This document shows, one piece after another, positions 10,976 through 22,400 of a stretch of DNA of 64,000 nt. Each line of letters starts with the position of its first letter. Positions within the stretch are counted from its first letter, which is position 1. The notes below the pieces were generated by a model that was given only the letters and a program-made list of their open reading frames with translations, made no database searches and was not told the origin of the DNA. The stretch is from Neoceratodus forsteri (Eukaryota; Chordata; Ceratodontiformes; Ceratodontidae). A program made the position numbers and the translations under genes. Where the stretch lies: assembly GCA_016271365.2 (NCBI GenBank), contig JADMNL010000028.1:97929501-97993500 (forward strand). The letters run 5' to 3'.

Positions 10976-11673
10976 AAAATAATTTGTGAAACACTAACAT
11001 ATAACATATAAATTCATGCAGTCTTCAGCAAAATAAAAAGTACACTGGCCCCAGATAATAAAATGGATTAATACATGCAACTGTTTTAATAAAATACAAA
11101 TATTAAATGCAAAAACAGCTCCCCACAAACACACTCAAATATCTGCGTAAATAATTTTTCCTTTATCTGCAGGTCAAGATTTTCTCAGATTAAAAAGTTG
11201 TAGTCATTTCTCTGTAAATATAGGTAAATAGGCTACTGAATGGATACACAGAAAATGCATTCTGAATTTGCTCATTTATACAATCTTCCTGCTGTTAATT
11301 CCCTGCCCTCCCCCAGACAAAGTAACTAAATCAGTAAAAATTCCACAAACAACAAGTAATCTAGAGGCACAATGCATAATAGACACTTTAAGGAGGGATT
11401 TGATTGAAAATAAACTGTGTATTTTAAAAGCTTTTCAAAGATTGTTAGCTACAAGTTCAGAGAGAGACATTTTTCATAACAAAACATTGATTGTGAAACC
11501 TGCACAGCATTTCAATAAGAAAACAAAAAAACCTGAGCGATAATTCCCTTACTGTATTTAAAATTTCAGGGAGTTTAAAAAGATGTACTTACCTTAACAT
11601 GTAAATTTTAACTGCTGCAGGCAACACCAGTTTAAAATGGAGACCACAGTCGCTTGAGCATTTCTTTTAGGTT
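10976..11673. other. AT-rich sequence, no gene supported
   Basis: A 91-codon frame at 11268-11543 has no recognisable domain, and I do not call it a gene. No repeat is evident. Confidence 0.45.
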
Positions 11674-12320
11674 GTAGCTAGTTCCCATATGCGTAAGGGA
11701 CCCAGCAGCATCTGTGTGTCGCATAACCCCGACGTTACATGCCAGTGGGCATCATCTATTCCAAACGGCGCTTGGCGGCAAAGGCAAGCGGCTGCAAAGG
11801 TAGGTAATGGATAATAAAGTGAGCACCAGCAAATTATACTGCAAGGACTTCATTTGTTTTGTGTTTTTCCCCCTTATGGCTGAGGATTGTGTGCACAGGT
11901 TTTTGATATATTAATCCTACGTGTTTTCCTAGTAAAATCATTTGAGTAATGCTTCCACCCAGGACGTGGTTATACATCACATGAAGACTTTATTTAAATT
12001 ATTTATCACAGTGAACTATGATCCTGACTGTGTACTTAATTGTGTACCATCTATAGTTTCTATTCAAACATTTTTAAATGATATTTGATTATTTTACTTT
12101 TTCCTGCAAAATAACATACTGTGTTTAGTTATTTTTTTTTGTTAAGCAGGTAAGCGCACTAGACAAGTTGATGCCTATTTTTCTGGCAAGGTCTGGGATT
12201 AATATTCAGTTTGGATTTAGCAGGTCTCTGCTTGTCTGTAGGTTAGGTGGAAATGCTATTAGGCAAGTACTTACTACAGTTTCACTGAACCAACAGATGA
12301 GATTGCTGCTGCCAATTCAC
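11674..12320 (+). repeat. Unnamed repeat family, copy A
   Basis: Begins at GCTAGTTCCCATATGCGTAA and matches the reverse complement of 26457 down to about 25740 (copy B), and 26458-26680 (copy C). The shared order is: the imperfect palindrome CTAGTTCCC..GGGACC, a CpG-containing block with CCCGACGT, an AAG/GTAGG-like donor, AT-rich sequence holding the SINE-like tail GCAGGTAAGCGCACTAGACA (about 12147), and CACTGAACCAACAG then ATGAGATTGCTG at 12297. The layout resembles a short leader exon, an intron and a coding start, but this is inference. The match to copy B fades after about 12320. Confidence 0.7.
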
Positions 12321-14329
12321 CATGGGGCCTATGCATGACCGGGTGGGAATTTTACACTGGAGGTGCGTATCCCACCTGCATAGCTCCACACCTGTGATCT
12401 GGTGTGCACCAGCCAGTATTCACCAATGGCTGTCACCTGTCCATGGGCCGCTCCCCTGGTGTGCAGGGCAGAGTCGTGGACCCATCTGGGCATCCAATAT
12501 GATGCCTGTCCTGGGTCCCACAGTGGATTACTTGCATGTGGAGGCACAAGTCCGGGTGTGGAAATAACCCCTGCAGGCACCTGGACCTGCATGACCATGT
12601 ACAGTCCCCTGAGCATCACAGGCACTGTGATGCCCCATAGCCATCGATCCTCCCTCCAACACATAGCTGACTTGTCCCATATGGCCAAGGGCACCCCCTG
12701 CCCCAACACAGTGCTGCCCCATCACCGATCCTGCCAATCTCCCCAGCCCCACTACAGTGCTGTTCAGCCCCAATCCCGATACTGCATTGCCACTATCCCC
12801 CTCCACCCCAACATGTCAAGACCTGGTGCAGTGCAGTACCCCTGCACCTCATCATCACAGTCTGCAGAAAATCTTCCCCACCCCACAGCAGTGTGGCCAT
12901 GCCTGAGCAGTGCCTAGTACTGCACAACCTCCCCCAGCCCAGTCCTGAAGGCCCCACCTCATCATTAGTGGTCATTGATACCCCCATCCCCAGCAGTACA
13001 GACAACCCCCTTCCTTATACCTGCCATCAGTGCCACTGCCCTGGACAGCCAGAAACACAGCCCTCCACACACCTTCTCGGCTGCTGGGAGCTTTCCCCTA
13101 TAGATAGGCAGCATGCTCCCAGCAGCAGTCGGATGGCCAGTGGCCAAAGCGGTGTGAGGAGGGCTGTGCTGCTAGCCAATCCTGGCAGTGACACCAATGG
13201 GAAGGTAAGGGGCAGGGGGACTGTTGGTGCTGCAGGGGCCCACTGAACACCAACATCGGGGGTACTGGGGTGGGCTTACATGTGTTGGTTGGGGACACCT
13301 GTGTGCATTGGGGGTTAGTGCACATCGCTGGGACAGGGGCAGCCCTATTTGTTTTGCAGGGGCATGCACTGCAGAGGACCGCCCTGACACTTTTGGGGGG
13401 TGGGGTACCAGTGGTGCTACTGCCAGGGCATGGGATGTGGGTTATATATCCTGCCAATGGGGGACCTGGCAGCCACATGTCAGGGATTGGGCCATGCATT
13501 GTGGTCGGGCCACCAAGTTGTGGTGGGGCAGGGTGTGTCTCCTGCCATGGGGGGGCTTTGCCTCTGGCTTGCATGAGTGACCAGTCATGTTGGGGGTATC
13601 CCTAACCCCTGCCGGGGCATGTGTGGTTTTCTACTGTGTGTAGGGCTGGGCACATCAGGTATTTGTGGCAGGGTCTCCTCTGGCATAAAGGGTGTCATCC
13701 TACGCTCCCCGGTGCACAGCACTACATGCCTCCGTGCATGCCTCATCTTCTGACCATGCCACTAAATGTGCCTGCTGCAGCCTGCTCAGTGGCACTGGGG
13801 GTTGAGGCGCTGGATGCCACACCTCACGCTGTGCTGGCAACCCGAGCACAGGTGCCATGGTTGGCAGGGAGGAGATGGACTGAGCATCCAACAGACTGCT
13901 CTCCATCTCCGTGGAGAGGAGTGCAATGGCCAGTACACGCCTGATCCTAGCAGAGCTGGTACTCAACTGCACGGCTCCACATGAAAGGGGCGACGCTGCA
14001 GATGCCAGACATGGGCACGCACGGAGCGAGGTGAACACCTCCGCCGAGGACATTGCACCTCAAGGGCCTCCTGCATGGGGAGAAAAAAAAAGTGAAATTG
14101 TGGCTTCAGGTCACGTGGCTTGATGGTCATCCGCCGCACACACACTGCTCAGGCCCACCACTTGTTCCGGATCCATGGTGGGCAGGGGATTGAGTCCCGC
14201 CTCCTCACCACGGAGGGTAAGCCATGGGGGAAGTATAAGGTGGTGGCCGGGAACGGTGTGGGCGGCCAGAGGATGAGTGGAGGAGAGAGCCGACTGGTGG
14301 CCACAGCGGGAAAAAAGTAAAAAATAAAT
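12321..14329. other. GC-rich tract without a recognisable gene
   Basis: Many overlapping frames of 60-171 codons occur on both strands (for example 12402-12917 plus and 13098-13574 minus), as expected of GC-rich DNA poor in A/T stops. None shows a domain I know, and none is clearly better than its shadow. The tract follows the ATG of repeat copy A, so it could be the degraded body of that element. I cannot show this. Confidence 0.4.
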
Positions 14330-14815
14330 AAAGAAGAAGCCAGAAGGGGAAGGAAGGAAACATATTCAATTCAGTGCTTTAGAGTAACTGGTAATTGCTA
14401 TTTTTCTTTTAAACTTAGTTTGTGGGCTTTTAGTGACACTGTACTTTCTTTGTTGTCTTTACTTAGAATTGTTTTTGGGCTGTTGAAAATTTAAAGCGTA
14501 GTGGTGGTGTAATTCTGTGCTGTCTTTAATTGCTGTAAATTTTCCCCCCTCCCCAACTCTTAATTATATGCCCTGTTAAATCTGATTGACAGGAGCTAAA
14601 CACAGGGTATAGTAAGGTGTGAAGTAGGAGGGCATAAGGGAAGAAGCCCACCCTCAGCAACGACAAGTGTTTTACTCATTTATTTATTTATTGTTTTTTT
14701 TTTTTTTTAAAGAAAATTATCTGAGGATCAGTGGCAGGATTTTTAGGACAGTAAATTAATAAAAAGGGAACTAGGAGAGCTTCAGTAGCAGACAAGTAGT
14801 GGAATAGCAGTATAA

Positions 14816-15762
14816 TTGCAGTATAATGTGGGGAGTGGTGCAATGCAGTGGCTGTGGGGCAGTGGCTGTGGGGCAGCCATATTCAGGCAGACCTTCTGGA
14901 CTCTGAGGTGCTGCCCTATCTGCATGCATCTCTCTGGACTGCGGGATGAGGTAGCCAGACTCAGAGCGGAAGTAAACTGGGTCAGGAGTACCATCACCCC
15001 TATCCAGAGACCACCCAGTCCAATGCAACTGCCTCAAAGGATGCCGAGAACGAGGAGCACTTGGATGACAGTGGGCTCAGGGAGGGTTAGAGCAGTCAGG
15101 CAGAGGCACATCCCAGATCCTGTTCCACTCAAGAACTTATATGCCACACTGGCAAACGAGGACAACCAAATAGAGGTACCCAAAGAAGTGGAAGGAAAAG
15201 ATGTGGAGGTTAGCCAAGGAGGTGACCTCAGCGGGGAAAGCAGTGGACCCCAGAGGAGGAGGAAGCGAATCCTGGTGGGGACTCCATCATAGAGGGATCC
15301 AGCTAGGAACACAGGAGGGGAGGACAGGAGGTGAGGTGCTCACCAGATGCCACGGCATGGAGGGATGGAAGGAAGATCCTGGGGATCACTGGGAAGGCAA
15401 GACGGAGGGTGAGCTGGATGTCATTATCCACCTAGGTACTAATGACCTGGCAAATAGGGAGCCAAAGGAAGTTCAGGAAGAGTTTAGGAAATTGGAAGGT
15501 CTCAGGCAAGTAGCTACTTCTGTCACTTTCTCAGAAGTACTACCTGCGAGAGGCAAGGGAGAGCATAGGAGCGCATGCACCAGGAACTTTAACTCATGGT
15601 TGAAGAACTGATGCTGTGAGGAAGGGTTTGGATTCATTGGTGACTGGATACCCACCTGGAGGGATGGAGGTTTGTTCAAGCCTGACGGCCTGCATCCATC
15701 CTGGAGGGGAATCCAAGCACTCAATGATAAGTTTAAATGCTACATTGACAAGCATTTAAACT
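14816..15762 (+). pseudogene. CR1-A ORF1 with SGNH/GDSL-type esterase domain
   Basis: The N-terminal part (14816-15292) has a heptad-like stretch, LSGLRDEVARLRAEV, suggesting a short coiled coil. The esterase blocks are visible but lie in different frames: GDSII with the nucleophile serine (15277-15291), HLGTNDL (15432-15449) and DGLHPS with the aspartate and histidine (15684-15698). Such an esterase in ORF1 is known in CR1 and some other LINEs; its exact role in transposition is unsettled, with lipid or membrane association proposed. At least two frameshifts and a stop after the GDS block break the gene. Confidence 0.85.
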
Positions 15763-15868
15763 AGCAAAGAGGGGTGGCAGGCCAGCAAGGAGGGTACCTA
15801 CTTGCTCACCCCCCACAGCTAGCAGTGGAACCAGTGAACCAGAGGAGTGGCTATCTCTGCAAAGCAGT

Positions 15869-18830
15869 GTGCAAAAGATGGAGATTAGTACCCAAGAGGT
15901 GGATAGGCAGAAAAGGGGCAAAATTCAGCAGAAGGGCAGACAGCAAGGAGAACCAGGGATAAATGACAACCAAAGAAGGGGCTGGAGTAGAACAGCGAAA
16001 CAGTCTAGGGAGGTCAAATCATGGAAAGCCATGTGTGCAAATGCCAGGAGCCTTAGCAACAAGATGGAAGATCTGGAGGCTGTCATGGTGCAGTCAGACC
16101 TGGACATTGTGGCCATCACTGAAACCTGGTGTAATGATAACCACGACTGGGAGATGGCCATACCTGGCTACAACATATTCAGAAGAGACAGAGCAGGCAG
16201 GAAGGGAGGAGGAGGAGTGGCACTGTATGTGAAAAATGACATAAGGGCCACAGAGATCCAGGAGGAACAAAATGGGGGAGAAATACTGTGGGTTAAGCAG
16301 GAAAGGAAAATGGGGACAGCCATCCGCACAGGTGTGGTCTATAGACCACCAGCCCAGGAGGAAGAAACAGATAGGGAGCTGATGCTAGCCATCCAAAGGA
16401 TGGCAGACAAGGGTGAGGTAGTACTGGTTGGAGACTTCAATATTCCAGACATGGACTGGAGCATCCCAGCAGCAGCATCAACTAGGAGCAGATTTATCCT
16501 GACCTCTTCAGGGTGCCTTCCTCAAGCAACTGGTCATGGAACCAACTCGGCAGAAGGCAATACTGGACCTCCAGCTCACAAACAGGGACAGTGTGATGGG
16601 GTAACAGTGGGGAGCACCTGGGAACAGTGACTACCAGTCATTGTGGTTTGAAATCACAGAAAGAGCAGAACCAAACCACACAAAACCACGATCCTGGATT
16701 TTAGGGGGCAGACTTTGGGAAAATGGGGAGATACTTGAAAGAGGCATTAAGGAATGGGACAGGAATCAGGGGTTGAGGAACAGTGGGCAGTATTTAAAAT
16801 GGGGATTACAAGAACAACAGAATTATGCATTAAGCAGGTTAGCAAAAGGAAAAGGAAGAGGAAACCATTATGGTTTTCCAAAGAGGTAGCAAAGAAAGTG
16901 AAAGCCAAAAAGATTGCATTCAGGCAATACAAAAAGACACAGGCAGAAGGGGATAGGGAGAAGTACCAGGAGAAGCAAAGGGAGGCAGGGAGGTCAGTAA
17001 GGGAAGCCAAAACTCAGACAGAAGAACACATTGCAAAATCAGTGGGTAGAGGGACAAAATCTTTACAGGTACATAATGAAAAAGAAAGACAAAGGAGGGA
17101 TAGTGAGACTGAAGGGGAGGATGGGGGCCTGGAGGATGACAACAGTAAAGCTGACATATTGAACAGGTATTTCTGCTCAGTCTTTACTGAGGAAGAGGAG
17201 GGTAATGGGTCTGAAGGAGTACAAGGGGTGAGAATGGTGCAGAAATGGACACAAGTCCCTTTACACGAGAAAGGGTCCTGAAGGAACTGGAAGTAATAAG
17301 AGTTGATAAAGCAATGGGGCCAGATGGGGTGCACCCCAGGGTCCTTAAAGAACTAAGAGAGGTGGTGGCTGAACCTCTGGCTATCCTGTTTAGCCGATCA
17401 CTGGAAACAGGGGAGGTACCCCAAAGACTGGAGGACAGCAGATGTAGTCCACTTATACAAAAGTCGGAACAAAGAGGAAGCAGGGAACTACAGACCAGTC
17501 AGCCTCACCTGGGTAGTGGGGAAGATCATGGAAGCACTACTGAAGGAGAGATTGGTGGAACATCTGGTTGTCAATGGACTACAGGACCCAAGGTAGCATG
17601 GTTTCACCAGGGGAGGTCAGTCAGACCAACCTCGTTGAATTTTTGACTGGGTGACTAGGAGGTGGATCAGGGAGGGCAGTGGACATGGCCTATCTGGACT
17701 TCAGCAAGGCCTTTGACACTGTACACATAGAAGACTATTACACAAACTGGGGAATATGGTGTGGGCAGGACAGTAGTGTGGTGGGTAGGTAACTGGCTGG
17801 GTGGCAGGACACAGAGGGTGGTGGTAAATGGCTGTCACGCACAGAGGGAAGAGTGACCAGTGGGGTACACAGGGACTAGTGCTGGGACCGGTCCTATTCA
17901 ACATCTTCATCAGTGACATTGCACAGGACCTAGAAGGCAGAATTTCACTGTTCGCTGATGACACAAAGCTCTGTAACAGAGTAGACACACCAGAGGGTGT
18001 AGACAGAATGAGAAGGGACCTGCAGAAACTTGAAGAATGGTCAGGGGTTTGGCAGTTGAAATTCAATGCAAAGAAGTGCAAGATAATGCATATGGGGCAC
18101 AAAAACCCTGGCACAATATATCAGTTGGGGGGAGGATATAGCATGCTCCAAGCAGGAAAGGGATCTTGGGGTTATCATCTCTGATGACCTCAAGGTAGGG
18201 AAACAGTGTGACAAGGCAGCAGGTAAAGCAAATAGGATGCTGGGATGTATAGGTAGGGGCATCACCAGCAGGAAAAGGGAGGTCATAATTCCACTATACA
18301 AGACACTAGTGAGGCCCCACCTGGAGTACGGTGTGCAGTTCTGGAGATCATACCTACGTAAGGATATAGACAGGGTGGAGAAGGTTCAGAGGAGGGCAAC
18401 AAAGATGGTGCATGGATTGCATCACAAGTCCTATGAAGACAGGTTGAAGGAACTGAACATGTGCTCCTTGGAGGAGAGGAGGGAGAGAGGGGATATGATA
18501 GAGACATACAAGTATCTCACAGGGAGGAACAGGGTGCAGGAATACACTATTTTTAAGCAAAAAGATGTTCCAGGACTAGAGGCATGGGATGAAGTTGGAG
18601 GGAGGACTGATTCAGAGGAAACATGAGGAAGAATTTCTTCACAGAACAGGTGGTGGACAAGTGGAACACCCTGCCAGAGGAAGCGGTGGGGCTGGAAACA
18701 ATCAATGGATTTAAGAATACATGGATAGACTTAAGGAATTCTGGAGGTCAGGGTAGGGGCAACAGACTTCTAGGAAAACATAAACTGAACTTACAAGCTC
18801 AGTTGGACAGACTGGGTGGGCCATAGGCCC
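15869..18830 (+). pseudogene. CR1-A ORF2: apurinic-type endonuclease and reverse transcriptase
   Basis: The endonuclease frame (15869-16630) shows ANARSLSNKMEDL, VAITETWCND (catalytic glutamate), GGGGVALYVKNDI, VVYRPP and VGDFNIPDMDW (aspartate/asparagine). A frameshifted region with a lysine-rich linker (16754-17281) follows. Reverse transcriptase begins about 17245: KAMGPDGVHPRVLKEL, AYLDFSKAFDTV (near 17690), GPVLFNIFISDI, then SLFADDTKL (catalytic, near 17950), LKFNAKKCKIMHMG, and the C-terminal VRPHLEYGVQFWR region (18310-18350). The last frame ends near 18826. Breaks fall near 16500-16640, 17400-17830 and 18180. This is the best-preserved CR1 reverse transcriptase in the window and the reference for its relics. 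Confidence 0.92.
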
Positions 18831-18884
18831 TTATCTGCCGACACTGTCTATGTATTTATGTATCTATGTAAATAAATGAGCCTG

Positions 18885-21092
18885 CAGCAAACAAATTCAT
18901 GAAAAAGATGGCCACTCTGTGTACATTCTCTGTTTAGGACCCAGCCACAACACTGAAGCCTACCGGATTTGCCAGAAATTTAACCAGGACAATCGGCAAC
19001 GTCTTATGATTCTGGAGAGCCATCTTATCAAGCAGAAGCTGGTTGCGATGGAAAAGGAGCTGCAGGCCAGGAACGCTTTGGCCTTGCCAGTACTATCTTC
19101 CAGGGCTTCTTCTGCTTTACAGTTCTGGGAAAAATCTGGTGGGAAGCGCAAACCTAGAAACATACACCAGGACCAGTCTGCTTCCTGCTTGCGGTTGCCA
19201 CACAAACCTTCGACCGCCTCGGGGTCGCCCTTCTGTGGGCAGACTGCTCCGCCTGCCCTATCAGCCCTTTCCTCCTACGGGTTACCGGTGTCACAGCTGC
19301 CCACCTCATAACTACTACCGGTGGCAGCTTTTTGGGGCAGGGGACTTCATCTTCAGCACCTGAAGCTCAAGCCCTTTTCTTCCACAGGCTCTCAGCCAGG
19401 AGACTAGACCAGTGTTGGTGCCTCTGGCATCAGTTCCTTGACCCCCCGGCCAGGGCGCTGCCTGCATTGACCTTCTCTATGAGAACATACGTCAGCCCTT
19501 CCAGTCAGTCTCTGCAGCAGGCTGCTGCCACCTCTTCTACTCTGGCATTGCCTCTGCCTTCACCTGGGTGGTCTCCGTCCCCTCAGGTGCCTGCTTCATC
19601 AGCCTTCCCTTCTTCTGGGTGCTCTTCACTGATGCTCTCTGGATCACTGCCTGCCCTGACACTGTCTCAGCCTTTGGGCCTGATGCCTCCATGGTCTACA
19701 CCTGTGACATCCCCATGGCTGGTGCGAGTCTCTTAGCTGGCACCAGCTAGTCCCTCACCTGGGTACCCGCCACCATACCTGATGCCAGCTTACGCCTACC
19801 ACTGGTTTATAATTTTCCTTTCCCACTGGATTACAATGCTGTTTTCTGCATGGCTGGCCTTTGTTCAGAAGCAGATCCCTCCTACTCAGCCTGCCTCTGG
19901 CATCCCCAGGTATCTCGTGGGAGACCCTGGCATTTGCAGCCCACGGATATCAGTGTCCTCAGGCTCTCAACCCGATCTAGGTACCGGCCCTTTCGTGGAG
20001 TGCTCGGCGCCAGAGCGTAATCAGGAGGAGATGTTTAAAGATGACTCTGATTGATTGGAGTCTTCCTTTTCACTGGGGGAATCTACAGAAGCTGAGGAAT
20101 CATCCAAAGTAGTTTATAAGTTGTCATCCCCCCCAAGATCCATCATTCAAGGACATCATGTGCCACATCCAGTCCATCATAGGCTGGGAGATAGAGGGCC
20201 AGTATCACAAGAGGTGCCAGCTGGCTACTTACTTGAGGCAGCAGGATGCACTTCCTGTGGTGGTGCCACCCTGGTTGACTCTTACAATGGTATCACCACA
20301 GCAGCTTGGAATCGCCCATCCTCTATTCTTTCTTTGTCTAAGATGATGAACAGGCTCTACCATGCCCCTGCAGACAAGCTCTTTCTGGGGGCCACCTTAA
20401 GCCCAACTCGGTAGTCATTAATGCTGCACATGACCATGCTAAAAGAGCCAAGCACCTTAGTGCCCTTTCCCCTGATATGGAGTCTAGACAGCTGGACCAC
20501 GTGGGTAAATGCTTTTTTTGTGCCCACCACCATAGCTATCCAGGCAATTATTCACCTGGCCCACATGGTTCAAAAACAGAATGTCCTCTGGGACCAGGTC
20601 AGGGACCTCGTGCAGGCATTGTGGGAGGAACCCTCTAAGGCAAAGCTTGCCCAGCTTTTTGGGCCAGGCTGTAATGTTGGCAGTCATGTTCTCAAGGCTG
20701 TCTGTGATGCCATAGACTCCTCAGGCAGGGGGGGAGCAGCAGCTGATGTCTGCCTGCGACGCCATTCCTGGCTCTGGGATTCTGGTTTTGCTGTGGATAT
20801 GCAGTCCAGCATCTTGGATGCCCATTATTGGGGCTCTGTCCTCTTTGGTGGAGATGTCCAGAACATGATCTCCACCCTTCAGGAGTTGGGGCGTGCTCTC
20901 CGGATGGTTCACTCAGTGTACTACCGTTATTTTTGGGCCAATCAGTGCCCTTCCTTTCACTGCCCTGCTCGCAAAGACTCTCGCCAGCCTGCAAGAGGTC
21001 AGGGCAATCACAATACGGCATTGGTCCCCTCTGCCTCCAGGATCCCTCGAGCACTCGCAGTAGTCTTCCAGGCATCCTCCCCCACCTTGTGA
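18885..21092 (+). pseudogene. DIRS-2 gag-like ORF, fragmented
   Basis: The first recognisable residues, KDGHSVYILCLGPSHN (18904 onward), match the ADPHTTCVYCLGADH segment of the DIRS-3 gag, so the upstream C..C pair is lost. A basic region, LESHLIKQKLVAMEKEL, follows, then a long proline- and serine-rich stretch with frame changes (19330-20050). The C-terminal frame (20421-21092) carries RRHSWLWDSGFAVDMQSSIL and LFGGDVQ, equivalent to RSAWLR.. and SLFGEQT in DIRS-1. The N-terminal boundary is set by the CR1-A 3' end. Confidence 0.75.
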
Positions 21093-21255
21093 CTCTTTAC
21101 CTGACCCCCCCCCAGCCAAGATTCTGGGGGAGGCTGTCAGGGGTCGGTTCTCCCTCCACCTCGTGGGTGAAGACACATAACCATGGACAGGTGGTTGCTT
21201 CAGATCATTGAACACAGCCACACTCTAAAATTTCTAGAGTGGCCTCTAGAAAATC

Positions 21256-21960
21256 TTATGGTAGTTTCCTCCTATTTTCCAGCCCATCTGCCTCTTGTCT
21301 GGGAGGAAATTCAGGTTGTTCTGCAAAAAAGAGCCATAGAGCCCATCTCTCCAGCTTAGTGAGGATAGGGGCTTTACTCCCACTTCTTGCTGATCCCCAA
21401 AAAGATTGGATCTGAGTCATCTGAACCTGTATAGAGTACAAACATTTCTGGATGGTCACCCTTCAAGGTGTGTTGCCCCTTTTGCACCAGGGGAATTGGC
21501 TCTGCTCTCTGGACATGCAGGATGCCTATTTATAGATCCAAGTCTCACTCCTGCCCATCATCGCATCCTCCACTTCCATTTCCAGGGGCCCCATTTTTCA
21601 GTTCCAGACCCTGCCTTCTGGCCTTTCTTCAGTCTCCAGGGTCCTTACCAAGTGCTTGGCAGTGGTGACGGCTGCCCTGAGGAGGCAGGGCTTCTACGTG
21701 TTCCCCTACCTGAATGATTGGCTTCTAGCAGCCCCCTCCAGAAACTGTCTGCTCCAAATCTTAGAATGCACCTTTTGGCTGTTTCAGGCCTTGAGGATCA
21801 CTATCAGCCAGTTGAAATCCTGCCTCTCCATGCCAGTGCCTCCAGTACATGGGGCGGTTCTGGATACCGACTAGGGCATGGTCTTTCTACCAGTGGATCG
21901 GGTGGATCGCCTGATGGAACAGGCCCGCCTGATCTAAGTCATTGGGTCCCGGCCAGGGTT
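21256..21960 (+). pseudogene. DIRS-2 reverse transcriptase with mutated catalytic box
   Basis: Motifs in three frames: SHLNLYRVQTFLDGHP (near 21414, fingers region), degraded residues corresponding to the SLDLQDAYFHI and APRVLTKCLAV stretches (21500-21660), then VTAALRRQGFYVFPYLNDWL (21662-21721). The catalytic YLDD is YLND, with asparagine codon 21713-21715, so polymerase activity would be lost even without the frameshifts. The homology stops near 21975, before the thumb. Confidence 0.82.
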
Positions 21961-21974
21961 TTCTGTAGCGCTCT

Positions 21975-22400
21975 GCGTTGTCAGTAGGTAATCATAACAA
22001 CTGGGTATTGTATACCGCACCAGGTGAATGGCATAGCCCAAGCTTTAGACTGTAGGGCAAGTGAGGATTCCAAGCAGTAGCAACTCTCCAATTCAGCTGT
22101 GCCATTCAAAGGGGACAGAGCTACCTTTATCTTTTATAAAGATTTCAAGACTATGTTGGGGCTGCATTTCTGCATAGCAGGTTGAGGCTACCTGTTTTCA
22201 GTGAGCACCCCTAAATTAAAATCGTGCCTGTTAGGCTGCGGCCTTAAAATTGAATAACCTGCCTTCACATTTACCTGTGTGGATTGGGAGCCTTTTTCTG
22301 CCTTGTTAGGGTGTTTTAATGGTCTCCAAAGGTGCAATAGGTGGGTATAGGTTCATTTATTTCTGGGAGTGTAGGTTCTCTGTGGGGATCCTTCAGCTTT
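21975..22400. other. Unassigned sequence interrupting DIRS-2
   Basis: The DIRS reading breaks at about 21975 and resumes at about 22400 with QILTMDASGLGW. In DIRS-1 the intervening region encodes the polymerase thumb and connection, and none of that is recognisable here. The segment has no long frame and no repeat I can name. It is either an insertion with local loss or very rapid decay. Confidence 0.45.

Larger units (their letters stand above)
14780..18872 (+). mobile_element. CR1-A: long CR1-type LINE with esterase ORF1
   Basis: A near-complete non-LTR retrotransposon: ORF1 with an SGNH esterase (14816-15762), ORF2 with endonuclease and reverse transcriptase (15869-18830), then a short 3' end (GGGCCATAGGCCCTTATCTG, TCTATGTA-type repeats). 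CR1 elements insert by nicking target DNA and priming reverse transcription there. The AT-rich 14330-14779 may be its 5' untranslated region; that boundary is a guess. The 3' end abuts the gag of DIRS-2 at about 18885, so CR1-A probably inserted into or beside it. Stops and frameshifts make it inactive. Confidence 0.9.

Noticed and set aside
11268..11543. 91-codon open frame in AT-rich DNA
   Set aside because: No domain, no supporting context and no conserved copy in the window.
12402..12917. 171-codon frame in the GC-rich tract
   Set aside because: Overlapping frames of similar size on both strands and composition-driven lack of stops; no recognisable motif.
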